Positions 13,490 to 20,713 of a DNA stretch of 20,713 nucleotides are shown piece after piece (the first letter of the stretch is position 1; each line of letters starts with the position of its first letter). The position numbers were made by a program, and so were the translations under genes. The stretch comes from a virus. Location of the stretch: IMG/VR virus record IMGVR_UViG_3300044712_000497, positions 1-20,713 of that record; one strand, written 5' to 3'. Under the pieces are notes generated by a model, which ran no database searches, had not been told where the DNA came from, and saw only the letters and a list, made by a program, of their open reading frames with translations.

Positions 13490-15153
13490 CGTGTTTGCAT
13501 CCCCACCATTACGGCATTTTGCAATATATAACCGACCGCAGTCCAATCGGTTTGAGTAAGTTTAGCAAGCGTTTTAAGTTGATCGTCCGTTATAACCGGT
13601 GTCTGTGTCACATTCGCCATATTCTTACTTACATTATTATTGTTGACGTAAGAACCGCCTGGCAAGTCTAACAACTCTGGGCCTTGTTCACCCACCCAAG
13701 TTAGACCGGATGAAGGGCCGCCGGAGGCGCGGTATTGATTGACATAACTTTGTGCCGTTGCGTTAAAAGCGGATGAATTGTTTGTCGTTACTTTTGGTTT
13801 GGTTGTCTGTTGATTAGCCTGTGCAAAAGAAGTTGGAGCCATAACAGAGCTACTATTAACAATGAAATTCCAAGTATAGTCTCCAGATGTATCGGTAACT
13901 TTTTTCAGCGCCGCATAGTATTCTTTTGTGCGCTCTGTTAGATCAATTATTCCGTTTTTATTTAAGTCAAACTTACCAGTAAGTGCATCAATTTGATTTA
14001 AAGCATTATATGTATTTTCGTTTAATAATCCCAGTTGTCTGGCTAATTCTCTTTGTCCAGATTCATCTAAATTAGCAGCAAGAGCGTTATAAATCATTTC
14101 GTTATTCAACGCCCTAAACGATTTTGTCAATTCGTCCGCGCTTGCTTTAGATATTTTTTGTAAATCGGCGAGTTCTTCCGTAGTTAGTCCGGCGTTTACG
14201 CCAACCTGTTCAATAGAAACTGCCTGCTTGTCTAATGCAACCTGTGCGGCAATAGCCGCCTCTGCCTCGTTCCAGGACATACTAACATTGTCTTTCATAT
14301 ATCCTGTTTGGTTACTGTAAAATATTCCTAATTCTTGCATAGCGGCAGCTTCTTGATTATGAAGTTCTACCACTGCTGTTTGTTTTTCAATTAATTCTGT
14401 TAACCATTTATTTTGTTCTTTTTGCGCCGGTATCATTCTTTGACCAACGGCTTCGGCTAGGTTTTCCTGTGCAATTTTTAGATTCTCGCTACCATCTCCG
14501 GCATCATTAATAGCCTTTGCCGCACCACCATATTCAGTAGCTAATTCGTTTAAAATAAGTTTTTGATAGCTAATTAAATCATTGGATGATTTAAAATTTT
14601 TTATCTGTCGTTCTTGCTCTTCAGAGAATACAACCCCTGCCCGTTTCAATGCCGTATAACCGGAAAAGTCATTCATAGCTTTTCCGATCATCGTTACTTT
14701 TCCTTGTAAATCGCCACCCAATACAGCCGCCATATCAGCGGCGGATTGCATAGCACGCGGAAATACTTCTTTTCCTATTTTAGTAAACGTAAGCATTACA
14801 GATTGACCTGCGCTTACCAATTCATCGTCAAGGCCAGCGGATTTACTTATTTCTTGATTCAACGCCATTAGTTCGTCTTTAGATAAACCGGCAGCGTATT
14901 TTGTTGATTCTAGAATAGCGGTCATCTTAGCGCCCTCTTTGTTAGACGCTACCGCTGCCTGTTCCATCTTTTGCATTTCAGATACAATAAATCCAATAGC
15001 GGCAACTGCCCCGCCAATGACCCCCGACATTTTCCCGAAGCCGCCTATCATATCACCAATACCACCCAAGACGCCTTTAGCGCCCTGGGTGAATTTTGAT
15101 GAGTCTATTCCTATCTCTGCCAGAATACTAGCTACTTTTGTCGTCAAGGTCAC
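13486..15153 (-). CDS. Tail tape measure protein (555 aa) with an EF-hand-like loop
   Basis: The protein follows the frameshifted tail chaperone, the canonical position of the tape measure. It is mainly helical and Ala-rich, with a glycine-rich hydrophobic segment (about 28-57) and a C-terminal block ASGG, TWVGEQGPELLDLPGGSYV (477-503) shared by many tape measures. In the family its length sets tail length; 555 residues predict a fairly short tail, roughly 80 nm by the usual 0.15 nm per residue. Residues 396-407 (DLNKNGIIDLTE) match a canonical 12-residue EF-hand loop. The start is a GTG with AGGCG upstream, four bases past the chaperone fusion stop. Confidence 0.88.
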   Translation of the reverse strand: MTLTTKVASILAEIGIDSSKFTQGAKGVLGGIGDMIGGFGKMSGVIGGAVAAIGFIVSEMQKMEQAAVASNKEGAKMTAILESTKYAAGLSKDELMALNQEISKSAGLDDELVSAGQSVMLTFTKIGKEVFPRAMQSAADMAAVLGGDLQGKVTMIGKAMNDFSGYTALKRAGVVFSEEQERQIKNFKSSNDLISYQKLILNELATEYGGAAKAINDAGDGSENLKIAQENLAEAVGQRMIPAQKEQNKWLTELIEKQTAVVELHNQEAAAMQELGIFYSNQTGYMKDNVSMSWNEAEAAIAAQVALDKQAVSIEQVGVNAGLTTEELADLQKISKASADELTKSFRALNNEMIYNALAANLDESGQRELARQLGLLNENTYNALNQIDALTGKFDLNKNGIIDLTERTKEYYAALKKVTDTSGDYTWNFIVNSSSVMAPTSFAQANQQTTKPKVTTNNSSAFNATAQSYVNQYRASGGPSSGLTWVGEQGPELLDLPGGSYVNNNNVSKNMANVTQTPVITDDQLKTLAKLTQTDWTAVGYILQNAVMVGMQTR

Positions 15154-15156
15154 CGC

Positions 15157-15584
15157 CTATAATATGCTATTTCTAGCGTGATTGATACCATCACTTACTT
15201 GAAGGCACTCAATCATTTCTTCCATAGTAAGCGAGGCTACATATTCTTTTGACCAACCCGTCTCAAATATTACTCTCCAGAACCAATATTCATGCGGGTA
15301 CTTGTCATATTTTTGGCCTGTTATGAATTTGTAGACTCGCTTACTGAGTTTGGGGGTGAAAGCGGCTCGCTACCAATCTTTAGAATAGCCTGGACTAATC
15401 GCCTGAAATCATCCCGAAGTAGTTCGGTTTGTTCTTTTGTTTTTAGTCCAGTAGCCTTTTCGATGAAAGCGTCCTCTTCTTTTTGAGTAGCATTACCGTG
15501 AAAAAAAGAGCGCCATTCACCCCACGTGAATTTTGAGGTATCAATAGACACCACCTTACCAGTTGAAAGTGTTACGTCTCCCAT
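15157..15584 (-). CDS. Tail assembly chaperone fusion made by -1 frameshift (142 aa)
   Basis: The zero-frame product (15321-15584) switches frame at the slippery heptamer at 15348-15354, giving 79 codons of the first frame followed by 63 in the -1 frame ending at TAG 15159-15157. The second part includes YWFWRVIFETGW and SLTMEEMIECL, a natural-looking helical protein with no start of its own. This is the gpG/gpGT arrangement of tailed phages, in which the fusion and the short form act together on the tape measure. The TAG lies just before the tape measure GTG. Confidence 0.75.
15321..15584 (-). CDS. Tail assembly chaperone, short (zero-frame) product (87 aa)
   Basis: This small gene between the tail tube gene and the tape measure is where the gpG-type tail assembly chaperone normally lies. 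It is helical and charged (KFTWGEWRSFFHG, then EDAFIEKATGL and LRDDFRRLVQAILKIG), ending in a Pro/Ser-rich tail. Its 3' end carries a -1 slippery site, so a minority of ribosomes should make the longer fusion. AGGGAG precedes the ATG. In known systems the ratio of the two products is needed for correct tail assembly. Confidence 0.8.
   Translation of the reverse strand: MGDVTLSTGKVVSIDTSKFTWGEWRSFFHGNATQKEEDAFIEKATGLKTKEQTELLRDDFRRLVQAILKIGSEPLSPPNSVSESTNS
15348..15354 (-). promoter_or_regulatory. -1 ribosomal frameshift slippery site
   Basis: The minus strand reads C CCA AAC in zero-frame phase, an exact X-XXY-YYZ heptamer that re-pairs as CCC AAA after slipping. It is followed 25 bases later by the zero-frame stop and by a -1 frame open for 63 codons. 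The match in sequence, phase and position to known phage tail-chaperone sites is strong. Confidence 0.8.
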
Positions 15585-15597
15585 TTTTTACTCCCTT

Positions 15598-16002
15598 TTA
15601 GTATGCACTAAACGCGCGCGCGCCGTTTTTCTGGAAATCGCAGGTAATTTCAACAATGTTATCGTATTGATAGTTGAACTTACCACCCATTGAAATAACA
15701 GGTACAGTCTCTTTGGGTTTACCTGACGCTGTACCTTCGCGCCCGATAATCAAAGTACCTTGAGTACCTTCAATGAGTTGCGTTACCAAGACAGTACCAG
15801 CGGTTTGCGCAACGCCACGCCATGAATATTTACTATCTTTCAGCGTGGTTAAATAAGTTTCGTCCGTATCAGACCCAGCCGAAGCCTTGACCAATCCAAT
15901 AGTAGGATCGTCTGATAACGAACGGTAGTCGGTACTTAGAACTAAAGTACCTCCTGCATTTACAAAAGCGGCATATAGTGCAGACCCAGTGTATTCTGGC
16001 AT
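15598..16002 (-). CDS. Major tail (tube) protein (134 aa)
   Basis: The gene lies between the tail terminator and the tail assembly chaperone. The product is beta-rich (GTLVLSTDYRSLSD, TVLVTQLIEGTQGTLIIGREG, then FNYQYDNIVEITCDFQKNG at the end), in the manner of small siphovirus tail tube proteins, with no enzymatic motif. At 134 residues it is at the small end for the family. AAAGGAGT lies upstream of the ATG. It should form stacked hexameric rings around the tape measure. Confidence 0.7.
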   Translation of the reverse strand: MPEYTGSALYAAFVNAGGTLVLSTDYRSLSDDPTIGLVKASAGSDTDETYLTTLKDSKYSWRGVAQTAGTVLVTQLIEGTQGTLIIGREGTASGKPKETVPVISMGGKFNYQYDNIVEITCDFQKNGARAFSAY

Positions 16003-16014
16003 TTTATTACTCCT

Positions 16015-16410
16015 TTATTGATCGGCTAAAATTCGATAATCAGCGCCGCGCATCCATGTTTTTTTACCGGCGGCGTCTGTTTCAACTAACCCGTGTCCGT
16101 TCTCTCGTCTCGTTAGGATATTAGTCCATCCTGTAATTGTTAAAGTCTTACGATGTAATATGTTATTTATTTGCGCGTCAATCGTTTTGGCTGCGCTTGC
16201 TGTCGTGGCATAAGCCCTAATAAATATAGGGCAATCCTTCAAAATATGAGGCGTGTCGTTTACATCGCCCTCGTTGATGTATGACCAAACCACATACGGC
16301 AACGGTTGATTATCAGGCGCTATTTCAATGAATACAGCCGTTCCTGCGTTAGTGTTTGTACCACCAATCGCCGTGAATAATGCAGCGTCTAAAGCACCTT
16401 GTATGCTCAC
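16015..16410 (-). CDS. Tail completion/terminator protein, DUF3168-like (131 aa)
   Basis: The block DNQPLPYVVWSYINEGDVNDTP followed by IFIRAYATTASAAKTIDAQINNILH resembles the DUF3168 tail-terminator family that caps the tail tube and joins it to the head. The start is a GTG overlapping the preceding stop (GTGA). Position after the neck proteins and before the tail tube is canonical. The function is by family and order. Confidence 0.75.
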   Translation of the reverse strand: MSIQGALDAALFTAIGGTNTNAGTAVFIEIAPDNQPLPYVVWSYINEGDVNDTPHILKDCPIFIRAYATTASAAKTIDAQINNILHRKTLTITGWTNILTRRENGHGLVETDAAGKKTWMRGADYRILADQ

Positions 16411-16757
16411 TCTAAAGCCTTTCTAACGTCTTTGAAAAACGGTTCAGCTTCACGTTCGGCGGCGCCGCCCAAGAAGTGTTTAGCCGCGCGTCCTTTACTA
16501 CCTAACTCATTGAAAACGCCGTATTCAACCCCATCATGTATTTGATAATTATTTTCGTCAATCGGTTCGGCTAGGATTGAGTTTTTCAATGCCCCAGTAT
16601 CAACAGGCGCATCCTTCGCGGCGTTCGCCTGAATATTCAAAGCATGTTTTTTAACCACGGGTGATAAACTTTCAGGTTTTTTCATAAATTCAGCCAACAA
16701 CTCTGACATATTCTCTTTTACCATTACGTTGTTGTTAGGATAGTTATAAGTTTTCAT
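16407..16757 (-). CDS. HK97 gp10-like neck/tail-completion protein (116 aa)
   Basis: The central sequence AAKDAPVDTGALKNSI, then GVEYGVFNELGSKGRAAKHFL, carries the hallmark blocks of the HK97-gp10 family (PVDTG.L..S, Y...E.G). Proteins of this family complete the head-tail interface in siphoviruses. The ATG overlaps the previous stop (ATGA). Internal starts at M12 or M17 are possible. The Gly-rich AKHFLGGAAER near the C-terminus is also typical. Confidence 0.82.
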   Translation of the reverse strand: MKTYNYPNNNVMVKENMSELLAEFMKKPESLSPVVKKHALNIQANAAKDAPVDTGALKNSILAEPIDENNYQIHDGVEYGVFNELGSKGRAAKHFLGGAAEREAEPFFKDVRKALE

Positions 16758-17107
16758 ATCAACTCACATGAACATCTTGTAACGCCCTGCCATGATTGAC
16801 CGTTGTTTATAGCTTGAATTGAGAATATATTAGTTCCAACTTCAATTCTATTGGCAGGAGTAATAACGACATCATAGGCCATTGATACAATCGCTTTTTG
16901 ATACTGGTTTAAAGCACCTCCAGAAATAACTTCACGCCCTTGACCATAATCCACGCGGCAAGCAACAGAAGCGGTAAGAGTACCCCACGCTTCAACAACC
17001 CCACCTTGACCATCACTTGACCATCCCAAAGACAAGATATTACAAGTGTCTGGTAATAGTTCGTTTATGCTTGACCGCATATAGGCAAGGTCGTTTGATG
17101 TTAGCAT
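16754..17107 (-). CDS. Head-tail joining (head closure) protein (117 aa)
   Basis: The layout resembles SPP1 gp16-like/phage head-tail adaptor proteins: DTCNILSLGWSSDGQGGVVEAWGT (about residues 20-43), where a Gly-rich strand-turn precedes a small beta barrel, then CRVDYGQGREVI and a C-terminal strand IEVGTNIFSIQAINNG. It should plug and close the connector after DNA packaging. It lies directly after the connector gene with a 7-bp overlap. The family call is by pattern and gene order. Confidence 0.75.
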   Translation of the reverse strand: MLTSNDLAYMRSSINELLPDTCNILSLGWSSDGQGGVVEAWGTLTASVACRVDYGQGREVISGGALNQYQKAIVSMAYDVVITPANRIEVGTNIFSIQAINNGQSWQGVTRCSCELI

Positions 17108-17688
17108 GTGTCCTCTCTATACATCATTCCATGACCGCCTGAATTTTTTGACTTCGATCTAAAGTAATCCATCTGTTTGATATGGTTTGTGTAAACCTGG
17201 CTTTTCTTCACAGAATGGTTGTCCGTTGAAAAGTCGAATTGATTACTTACGGCGTTCGCTTTCATCTGCATAATTTCAGCAGCGGCGGCGTAAATGTCAT
17301 AAGCAAATCCGGTTACATAATATTCAAGTCCCTTAGTGTCTGCATTGAATGTGACAATTCCACGGGTGTAATCGACTGAATAATCAGACGCGCTCACTGT
17401 TCCACCGGAGTTATTTTGCACAATGAATATTGCAGTTCCACCGGTTGATTGTTCAACGTGGTCATATCCAATAGGGTATTGTGTCCAGGATAAAACATTA
17501 CCTGATAAAAATTGTGGGTATTCTGCTTCAATTTCGGAATGAATAAAGTTTACAGAGTGACGATCAAAAATGGTATCTAATTGATTATCAGAAAAATATG
17601 TCAAAGTACCAGCCGTTATATCAGCAGTACCGGCATTTGTCATAAGCCTTAGTTCGTCTCTTAGGTCATTCATTCCGGTTCGTGACAT
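17101..17688 (-). CDS. Head-tail connector/adaptor protein (195 aa)
   Basis: The gene begins the neck module. The product has an N-terminal helical part (MNDLRDELRLMT, then LDTIFDRHSVNFIHSEIE), a beta-rich middle (IFIVQNNSGGTVSASDYSVDYTRGIVTF) and a C-terminal helix (YAAAAEIMQMKANAVSNQFDFS), consistent with head-tail adaptors that sit under the portal. AAAGGA is upstream of the ATG. The preceding terminator implies a separate transcript from the cargo operon, although a TATAAT at 17773-17778 (minus strand, overlapping the GT4 stop) has no good -35. A second start at M6 is possible. Confidence 0.65.
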   Translation of the reverse strand: MSRTGMNDLRDELRLMTNAGTADITAGTLTYFSDNQLDTIFDRHSVNFIHSEIEAEYPQFLSGNVLSWTQYPIGYDHVEQSTGGTAIFIVQNNSGGTVSASDYSVDYTRGIVTFNADTKGLEYYVTGFAYDIYAAAAEIMQMKANAVSNQFDFSTDNHSVKKSQVYTNHIKQMDYFRSKSKNSGGHGMMYREDTC

Positions 17689-17700
17689 AATGTGTCCTTT

Positions 17701-17741
17701 AACAAAAACGTCTCCGGTTGCATTTCTGCAATCAGAGACGT
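17701..17741 (-). terminator. Intrinsic terminator between the cargo operon and the neck module
   Basis: ACGTCTC and GAGACGT (17708-17714 with 17735-17741) form the outer stem and TTGCA/TGCAA (17718-17722 with 17727-17731) the inner stem, with a 3x3 internal loop. On the minus strand it is followed by TTTTTGTT, then the ribosome binding site of the connector gene. Confidence 0.8.
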
Positions 17742-17773
17742 GGCCCGACTGGGTGAGGTCTAATTCTTATTCA

Positions 17774-18763
17774 TTATACACTATTTCGATTGATTACATC
17801 TCTGTAAATTTCAACGTATCTTTTACCCATTGCCCCTAATGTGTGGTCTTGCATGACGTGTTCTCTTGCGTTTTTACCCATTTGTTCACGCAACTTAGTA
17901 TCACTCTGTAAAAGATAAATAGCCTGGCGAATTGCCATTGGATCTCGAACAGGAACTAATATCCCCATTCCCTCATGTATTTGCGCTCTTGCACCTGCAA
18001 CGTCCGAGGCAATACAAGCGCACCCTGAAGCTAAAGCCTCTTGTAAACAAAGTCCCCAGGTTTCTTCATAAGTCGAAGGGAATACAAATATTGAAGCGCG
18101 TTTCAATCCTAGAGCGACTTCTTCCCTCGAAAGGTGGGTCATTAGATTTACTTTTATGTCAGTTCCTTCAATTGCTTGTTTGAGATACTTCATCCCTTTA
18201 GCCGGATATTCAGCCCATGCACTAGAGGTGTAAATCTCGCATCCTTTACGCTCGTTTGCATCCGGTCTAAATAATTCCGTATCAACTCCCAACTCACCTA
18301 TGTAATCCGCTCTCATTCCGTTGCGTTTATAAATGTCGGCGGTGTATTCGTTCAGCGCCAAAACCGGAGATTGATTAACAATCTCTAACCACTCATAAGG
18401 CGCGTGTTTTTCACGACAATCGCTATTACATACTCCATTGACCGCCGAGCATCCTTCATCCCAATTTTTTAGCAACATACGCCCGCCACAAAACTGGTAG
18501 TAATCCATACACGCTTGAATGTGAGGTATTTTATTCTGTTGCAACCATTTGAGAGGCTTCCAGCCCATGCGATTGAAGATAGTACCAACCTGGATAATAT
18601 CAGGGTTGAATTGATCTATTGCCTCTGGTAAATTATCAGAGTGTAGCCATGCAACCTCGTTATCCAAATCTTTGAGCGCCTTTGTCAAATCACGAAGCAT
18701 TGATTCAGCGCCACCGCCTTGACCTGGACCGCGCGTGTCCTCGTGCATCAAAAGTATTCTCAT
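17774..18763 (-). CDS. GT4-family glycosyltransferase (329 aa)
   Basis: The protein has a GT-B fold pattern: an N-terminal MRILLMHEDT with GQGGGAESMLRDL and a C-terminal nucleotide-sugar domain with KRASIFVFPSTYEETWGLCLQEALASG, containing the GT4 E-x7-E motif (E234, E242). It should transfer a sugar from an activated donor to a glycan or other acceptor; acceptor unknown. Cysteines at 92, 105, 112 and 116 may form a metal-binding insertion. The ATG overlaps the preceding dehydratase stop (ATGA), so it is the last gene of the cargo operon before a terminator. A surface glycan or virion-modifying role is inferred. Confidence 0.88.
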   Translation of the reverse strand: MRILLMHEDTRGPGQGGGAESMLRDLTKALKDLDNEVAWLHSDNLPEAIDQFNPDIIQVGTIFNRMGWKPLKWLQQNKIPHIQACMDYYQFCGGRMLLKNWDEGCSAVNGVCNSDCREKHAPYEWLEIVNQSPVLALNEYTADIYKRNGMRADYIGELGVDTELFRPDANERKGCEIYTSSAWAEYPAKGMKYLKQAIEGTDIKVNLMTHLSREEVALGLKRASIFVFPSTYEETWGLCLQEALASGCACIASDVAGARAQIHEGMGILVPVRDPMAIRQAIYLLQSDTKLREQMGKNAREHVMQDHTLGAMGKRYVEIYRDVINRNSV

Positions 18764-19662
18764 TTCAAGTAATCCTCATACCATTTGATAGTTTCATCCA
18801 AACCACGGTCAATAGAATATTCAGCCTTCCAAATAGTAGAAATCTTTGAACAATCAAGTATCTGTTCTTTGATTTCATAAAATGGATTCTCTTTAGTTTG
18901 TACGTCAATGATTGGATAGCCTGTTTTCTCTTTGATCGTTTCGGCTATTTCCATCGGTGACATTTGTTCACCACTACCAACGTTGAAAGCGCCACGCTCT
19001 GAATATTTCGCAAGTTCGATATAAGCATTACAAGCGTCTTTGACGTAAAGCCATTCTCTTTTTTGAGTGATTGCATCCCCGTAAACTTTAGGCGGTTTAC
19101 CTTGATTGATACTCTTTAGCGCGTTCGGTATCATTCGTGACCAATTCAGGTCTGCTGGCCCGTAAATATTAGCGCATCTTACTACAATCGCATTGTATAA
19201 CATTCCGATATGGTCAGCGCATGATTTACTGACCTCATAAGCGCCTTTAGGATTGAGTAACATTTCTTCAACGTAAGGAACACCGCCTTGATCACCGTAG
19301 GCCTTGTCAGACGTTGCAAGTAAACATTTTACGCCTAATTTTCGGCATGTCTCTAAGACGTTGATAGTCCCTAAGATGTTAGTACGCAAAGCTAATGCAG
19401 GAGAACGGTCTGCGATTCTCACAATAGATACGGCTGCCAAATGGAAAACAGTATCACATTCACTTGACGATATAACGCGCTCGATAAATGATTGATCGGT
19501 AACGTCACCGTATTCCACGCGACACTTTACGCCTAAAGCGTCCAATGAGGTTTTATTTGTTCGGTTAAGCGAAGTGCCTATAACCTCATAACCTTGACGC
19601 TGTAATTCTTGCGCCAGGTTTGCACCTAAGAACCCCTCAATTCCCGTTATAAGTGCTTTCAT
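18760..19662 (-). CDS. NAD(P)-dependent sugar-nucleotide 4,6-dehydratase/epimerase (300 aa)
   Basis: It is an extended short-chain dehydrogenase: the nucleotide-binding motif TGIEGFLG (residues 6-13), HLAA (74-77), TSDKAYG (117-123) and catalytic YEVSK (Tyr142, Lys146). TSDK and YGPADLNW are reminiscent of CDP-glucose or GDP-mannose 4,6-dehydratases. It probably converts a nucleotide-sugar to a keto or epimerised sugar for the GT4 enzyme encoded next. The ATG at 19662 overlaps the radical SAM stop (ATGA) with GAGG upstream; a start four codons earlier is less likely. Substrate cannot be read from the sequence. Confidence 0.88.
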   Translation of the reverse strand: MKALITGIEGFLGANLAQELQRQGYEVIGTSLNRTNKTSLDALGVKCRVEYGDVTDQSFIERVISSSECDTVFHLAAVSIVRIADRSPALALRTNILGTINVLETCRKLGVKCLLATSDKAYGDQGGVPYVEEMLLNPKGAYEVSKSCADHIGMLYNAIVVRCANIYGPADLNWSRMIPNALKSINQGKPPKVYGDAITQKREWLYVKDACNAYIELAKYSERGAFNVGSGEQMSPMEIAETIKEKTGYPIIDVQTKENPFYEIKEQILDCSKISTIWKAEYSIDRGLDETIKWYEDYLK

Positions 19663-20447
19663 TTTTCCTCGCATGGTTTAGCTTGAACATTCCACATATC
19701 ACCGGCAACATGTTCTTTAGATAACACGTAGTAATCAGTACAATCAAGATAACAAGGTTGTTTATTCTCTAATAATGTACCATCTAACCAATTACCTATT
19801 GATCGTTCTTTATAATATGGACTTCTAAGAGTTGTTAGACAAGGCCACGCCGTACCATCTGGAATAACGGTAATGTGATTTATTCCACCCATGCAGGATA
19901 AACCTAATTCCTTTAATGTTCCAAGTCCTGACACTAATTCGTAAGGACTGACAACATAATTTATTTTGTTTTCATTTAGCCAATCAATAGCTTGTTTAGC
20001 TAATTCTACGTTACCAGGCGCGTCCACAATATTACAATGAATTCTATATCCCGCCTCTGTCAACATGGTTACTGAGTTTTTCCACCTCTCAAAATTGCCC
20101 CTAAGTTTTGATGTTGGATGAATTGAAACATTGATTGATACAATGTTAGGAATAAACTCATTACACAAATCCTTTATTCCGTCTGTTGCTAGTCCGTTAG
20201 TTGATAATCCAAATGTTATAGACTTTGCCGCTCTCATGAGGCTAGGAACCCAATTCAGCAATAAAGGTTCACCACCTGAAACATCAACAATGTCCGGCCT
20301 ATCTCTTTTTAGCGCATCGTACCAATCTTCAACCGGACGCTCTTTTACCTTATATAAATCCGGGTGTATTCTTACGGATTGCTCGACCCAACAGTAAGCA
20401 CAATTGTTATGACATCTCCAAGTTGGTTGAATAAGATAATGTTTCAT
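19659..20447 (-). CDS. Radical SAM enzyme with SPASM-like C-terminal cysteines (262 aa)
   Basis: The cluster motif C-x3-C-x2-C is CHNNCAYC (C12, C16, C19 from the chosen start), followed by SGGEP (57-61). C-terminal CMGGINHITVIPDGTAWPCLT and further cysteines (CYLDC, then a final Cys) resemble a SPASM/auxiliary-cluster region. It should cleave S-adenosylmethionine to a 5'-deoxyadenosyl radical. The ATG at 20447 overlaps the upstream stop (ATGA) and has GGTGGG upstream; an earlier start is weaker. The reaction is not inferable; adjacency suggests modified sugar or peptide synthesis. Confidence 0.85.
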   Translation of the reverse strand: MKHYLIQPTWRCHNNCAYCWVEQSVRIHPDLYKVKERPVEDWYDALKRDRPDIVDVSGGEPLLLNWVPSLMRAAKSITFGLSTNGLATDGIKDLCNEFIPNIVSINVSIHPTSKLRGNFERWKNSVTMLTEAGYRIHCNIVDAPGNVELAKQAIDWLNENKINYVVSPYELVSGLGTLKELGLSCMGGINHITVIPDGTAWPCLTTLRSPYYKERSIGNWLDGTLLENKQPCYLDCTDYYVLSKEHVAGDMWNVQAKPCEEK

Positions 20448-20713
20448 ACCATACCCACCGGACATACTTTATTGAATATATCCATCCATTTGTTGATCTG
20501 ATCAGACGTGAGCCACGGTGTAGGATTGTTTACCTGTAACATTTGTAATCCAGTTGATGGAGCCTCTTTATACCAACCTTCACGCTGTTGAATTTCTGCA
20601 TATTCAGTTCCAGGCATAGCAGTACAAACAGTCGTTTGTCTATACTGAATAATACCTTCCTCATATCCTAATTGCAAAGCCTTTGCCGTCAATTCTAAAA
20701 CTGCTTCTGTTTC
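20444..20713 (-). CDS. C-terminal part of a second radical-SAM-like protein (partial, runs off the right edge)
   Basis: The frame is open to the window edge (the first 90 residues visible are the C-terminus). TVCTAMPGTEYAEIQQREGWY resembles the conserved T.x.PYPGTE.Y.. tail of B12-binding/radical SAM proteins. The gene ends in an ATGA overlap with the next radical SAM gene, so it belongs to the same operon. The N-terminus, with any cluster motif, lies outside the window, so identity is tentative. Confidence 0.65.
   Translation of the reverse strand, partial: ETEAVLELTAKALQLGYEEGIIQYRQTTVCTAMPGTEYAEIQQREGWYKEAPSTGLQMLQVNNPTPWLTSDQINKWMDIFNKVCPVGMV

Noticed and set aside
13490-13546. Longer N-terminus for the tail-tip protein
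   Set aside because: It would overlap the tape measure gene by 61 bp; the ATG at 13489 forms the standard ATGA overlap.
1-20713. CRISPR array, insertion sequence, integrase or attachment site
   Set aside because: No regularly spaced direct repeats, transposase motif, tyrosine or serine recombinase, or tRNA end was found.

Overview
The window looks like part of a tailed-phage (Caudoviricetes, siphovirus-type) genome or prophage. It holds a neck, tail-tube, tape-measure and tail-tip module in canonical order, a muramidase lysis cassette, and a separate replication and DNA-modification module. Composition is moderately AT-rich by eye (not computed), start sites carry strong AGGAGG-like ribosome binding sites, many junctions are 4-bp ATGA overlaps, and the endolysin is a GH25 muramidase with an SH3b-like tail. 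This suggests a Gram-positive (monoderm) bacterial host, but the host is not proven. No integrase, repressor, terminase, portal or capsid gene lies in the window.

Layout, read in the direction of transcription (minus strand, right to left). (1) 20713-17774: a cargo operon of a truncated radical-SAM-like protein, a complete radical SAM enzyme, an NAD(P)-dependent sugar-nucleotide dehydratase/epimerase and a GT4 glycosyltransferase. All are joined by ATGA overlaps and closed by a rho-independent terminator at 17701-17741. It sits directly upstream of the neck genes, where capsid genes would be expected. (2) 17688-8457: head-tail connector, head closure, HK97-gp10-like neck protein, tail terminator, tail tube, tail assembly chaperone with a programmed -1 frameshift, tape measure, tail-tip protein with a LamG-like C-terminus, a fibre-like protein, GH25 endolysin and a candidate holin, ending at a strong terminator (8408-8431). 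A single plus-strand gene, a predicted secreted or membrane-anchored HExxH metallopeptidase (10777-11262), interrupts this module. (3) 8396-7319: a metallophosphoesterase and a small winged-helix-like protein, with a candidate terminator after them.

(4) 7232-6950: about 280 bp without a gene but bounded by a near-consensus promoter and an intrinsic terminator, both on the minus strand, with several hairpins between: a strong candidate for an undescribed phage small RNA. (5) 6756-1: the leftward early/replication operon, starting at a promoter whose -35 box is covered by a perfect 9-bp inverted repeat (likely operator). It encodes small proteins, a ribbon-helix-helix protein, a putative recombination protein, a winged-helix-like protein, an HNH protein, an adenine methyltransferase, a cytosine-C5 methyltransferase containing a long second open frame, a replication initiator with internal iterons, a helicase-loader-like protein, a Lar-like anti-restriction protein and several very small ORFs. 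Two structured intergenic elements (2945-3030 and 4552-4632) punctuate this operon.

Together the left operon would copy and mark phage DNA (two methyltransferases plus a Lar-like protein point to evasion of restriction), the central module would build the tail and lyse the host, and the right-hand cargo operon and the metallopeptidase are candidate host- or surface-modifying extras.
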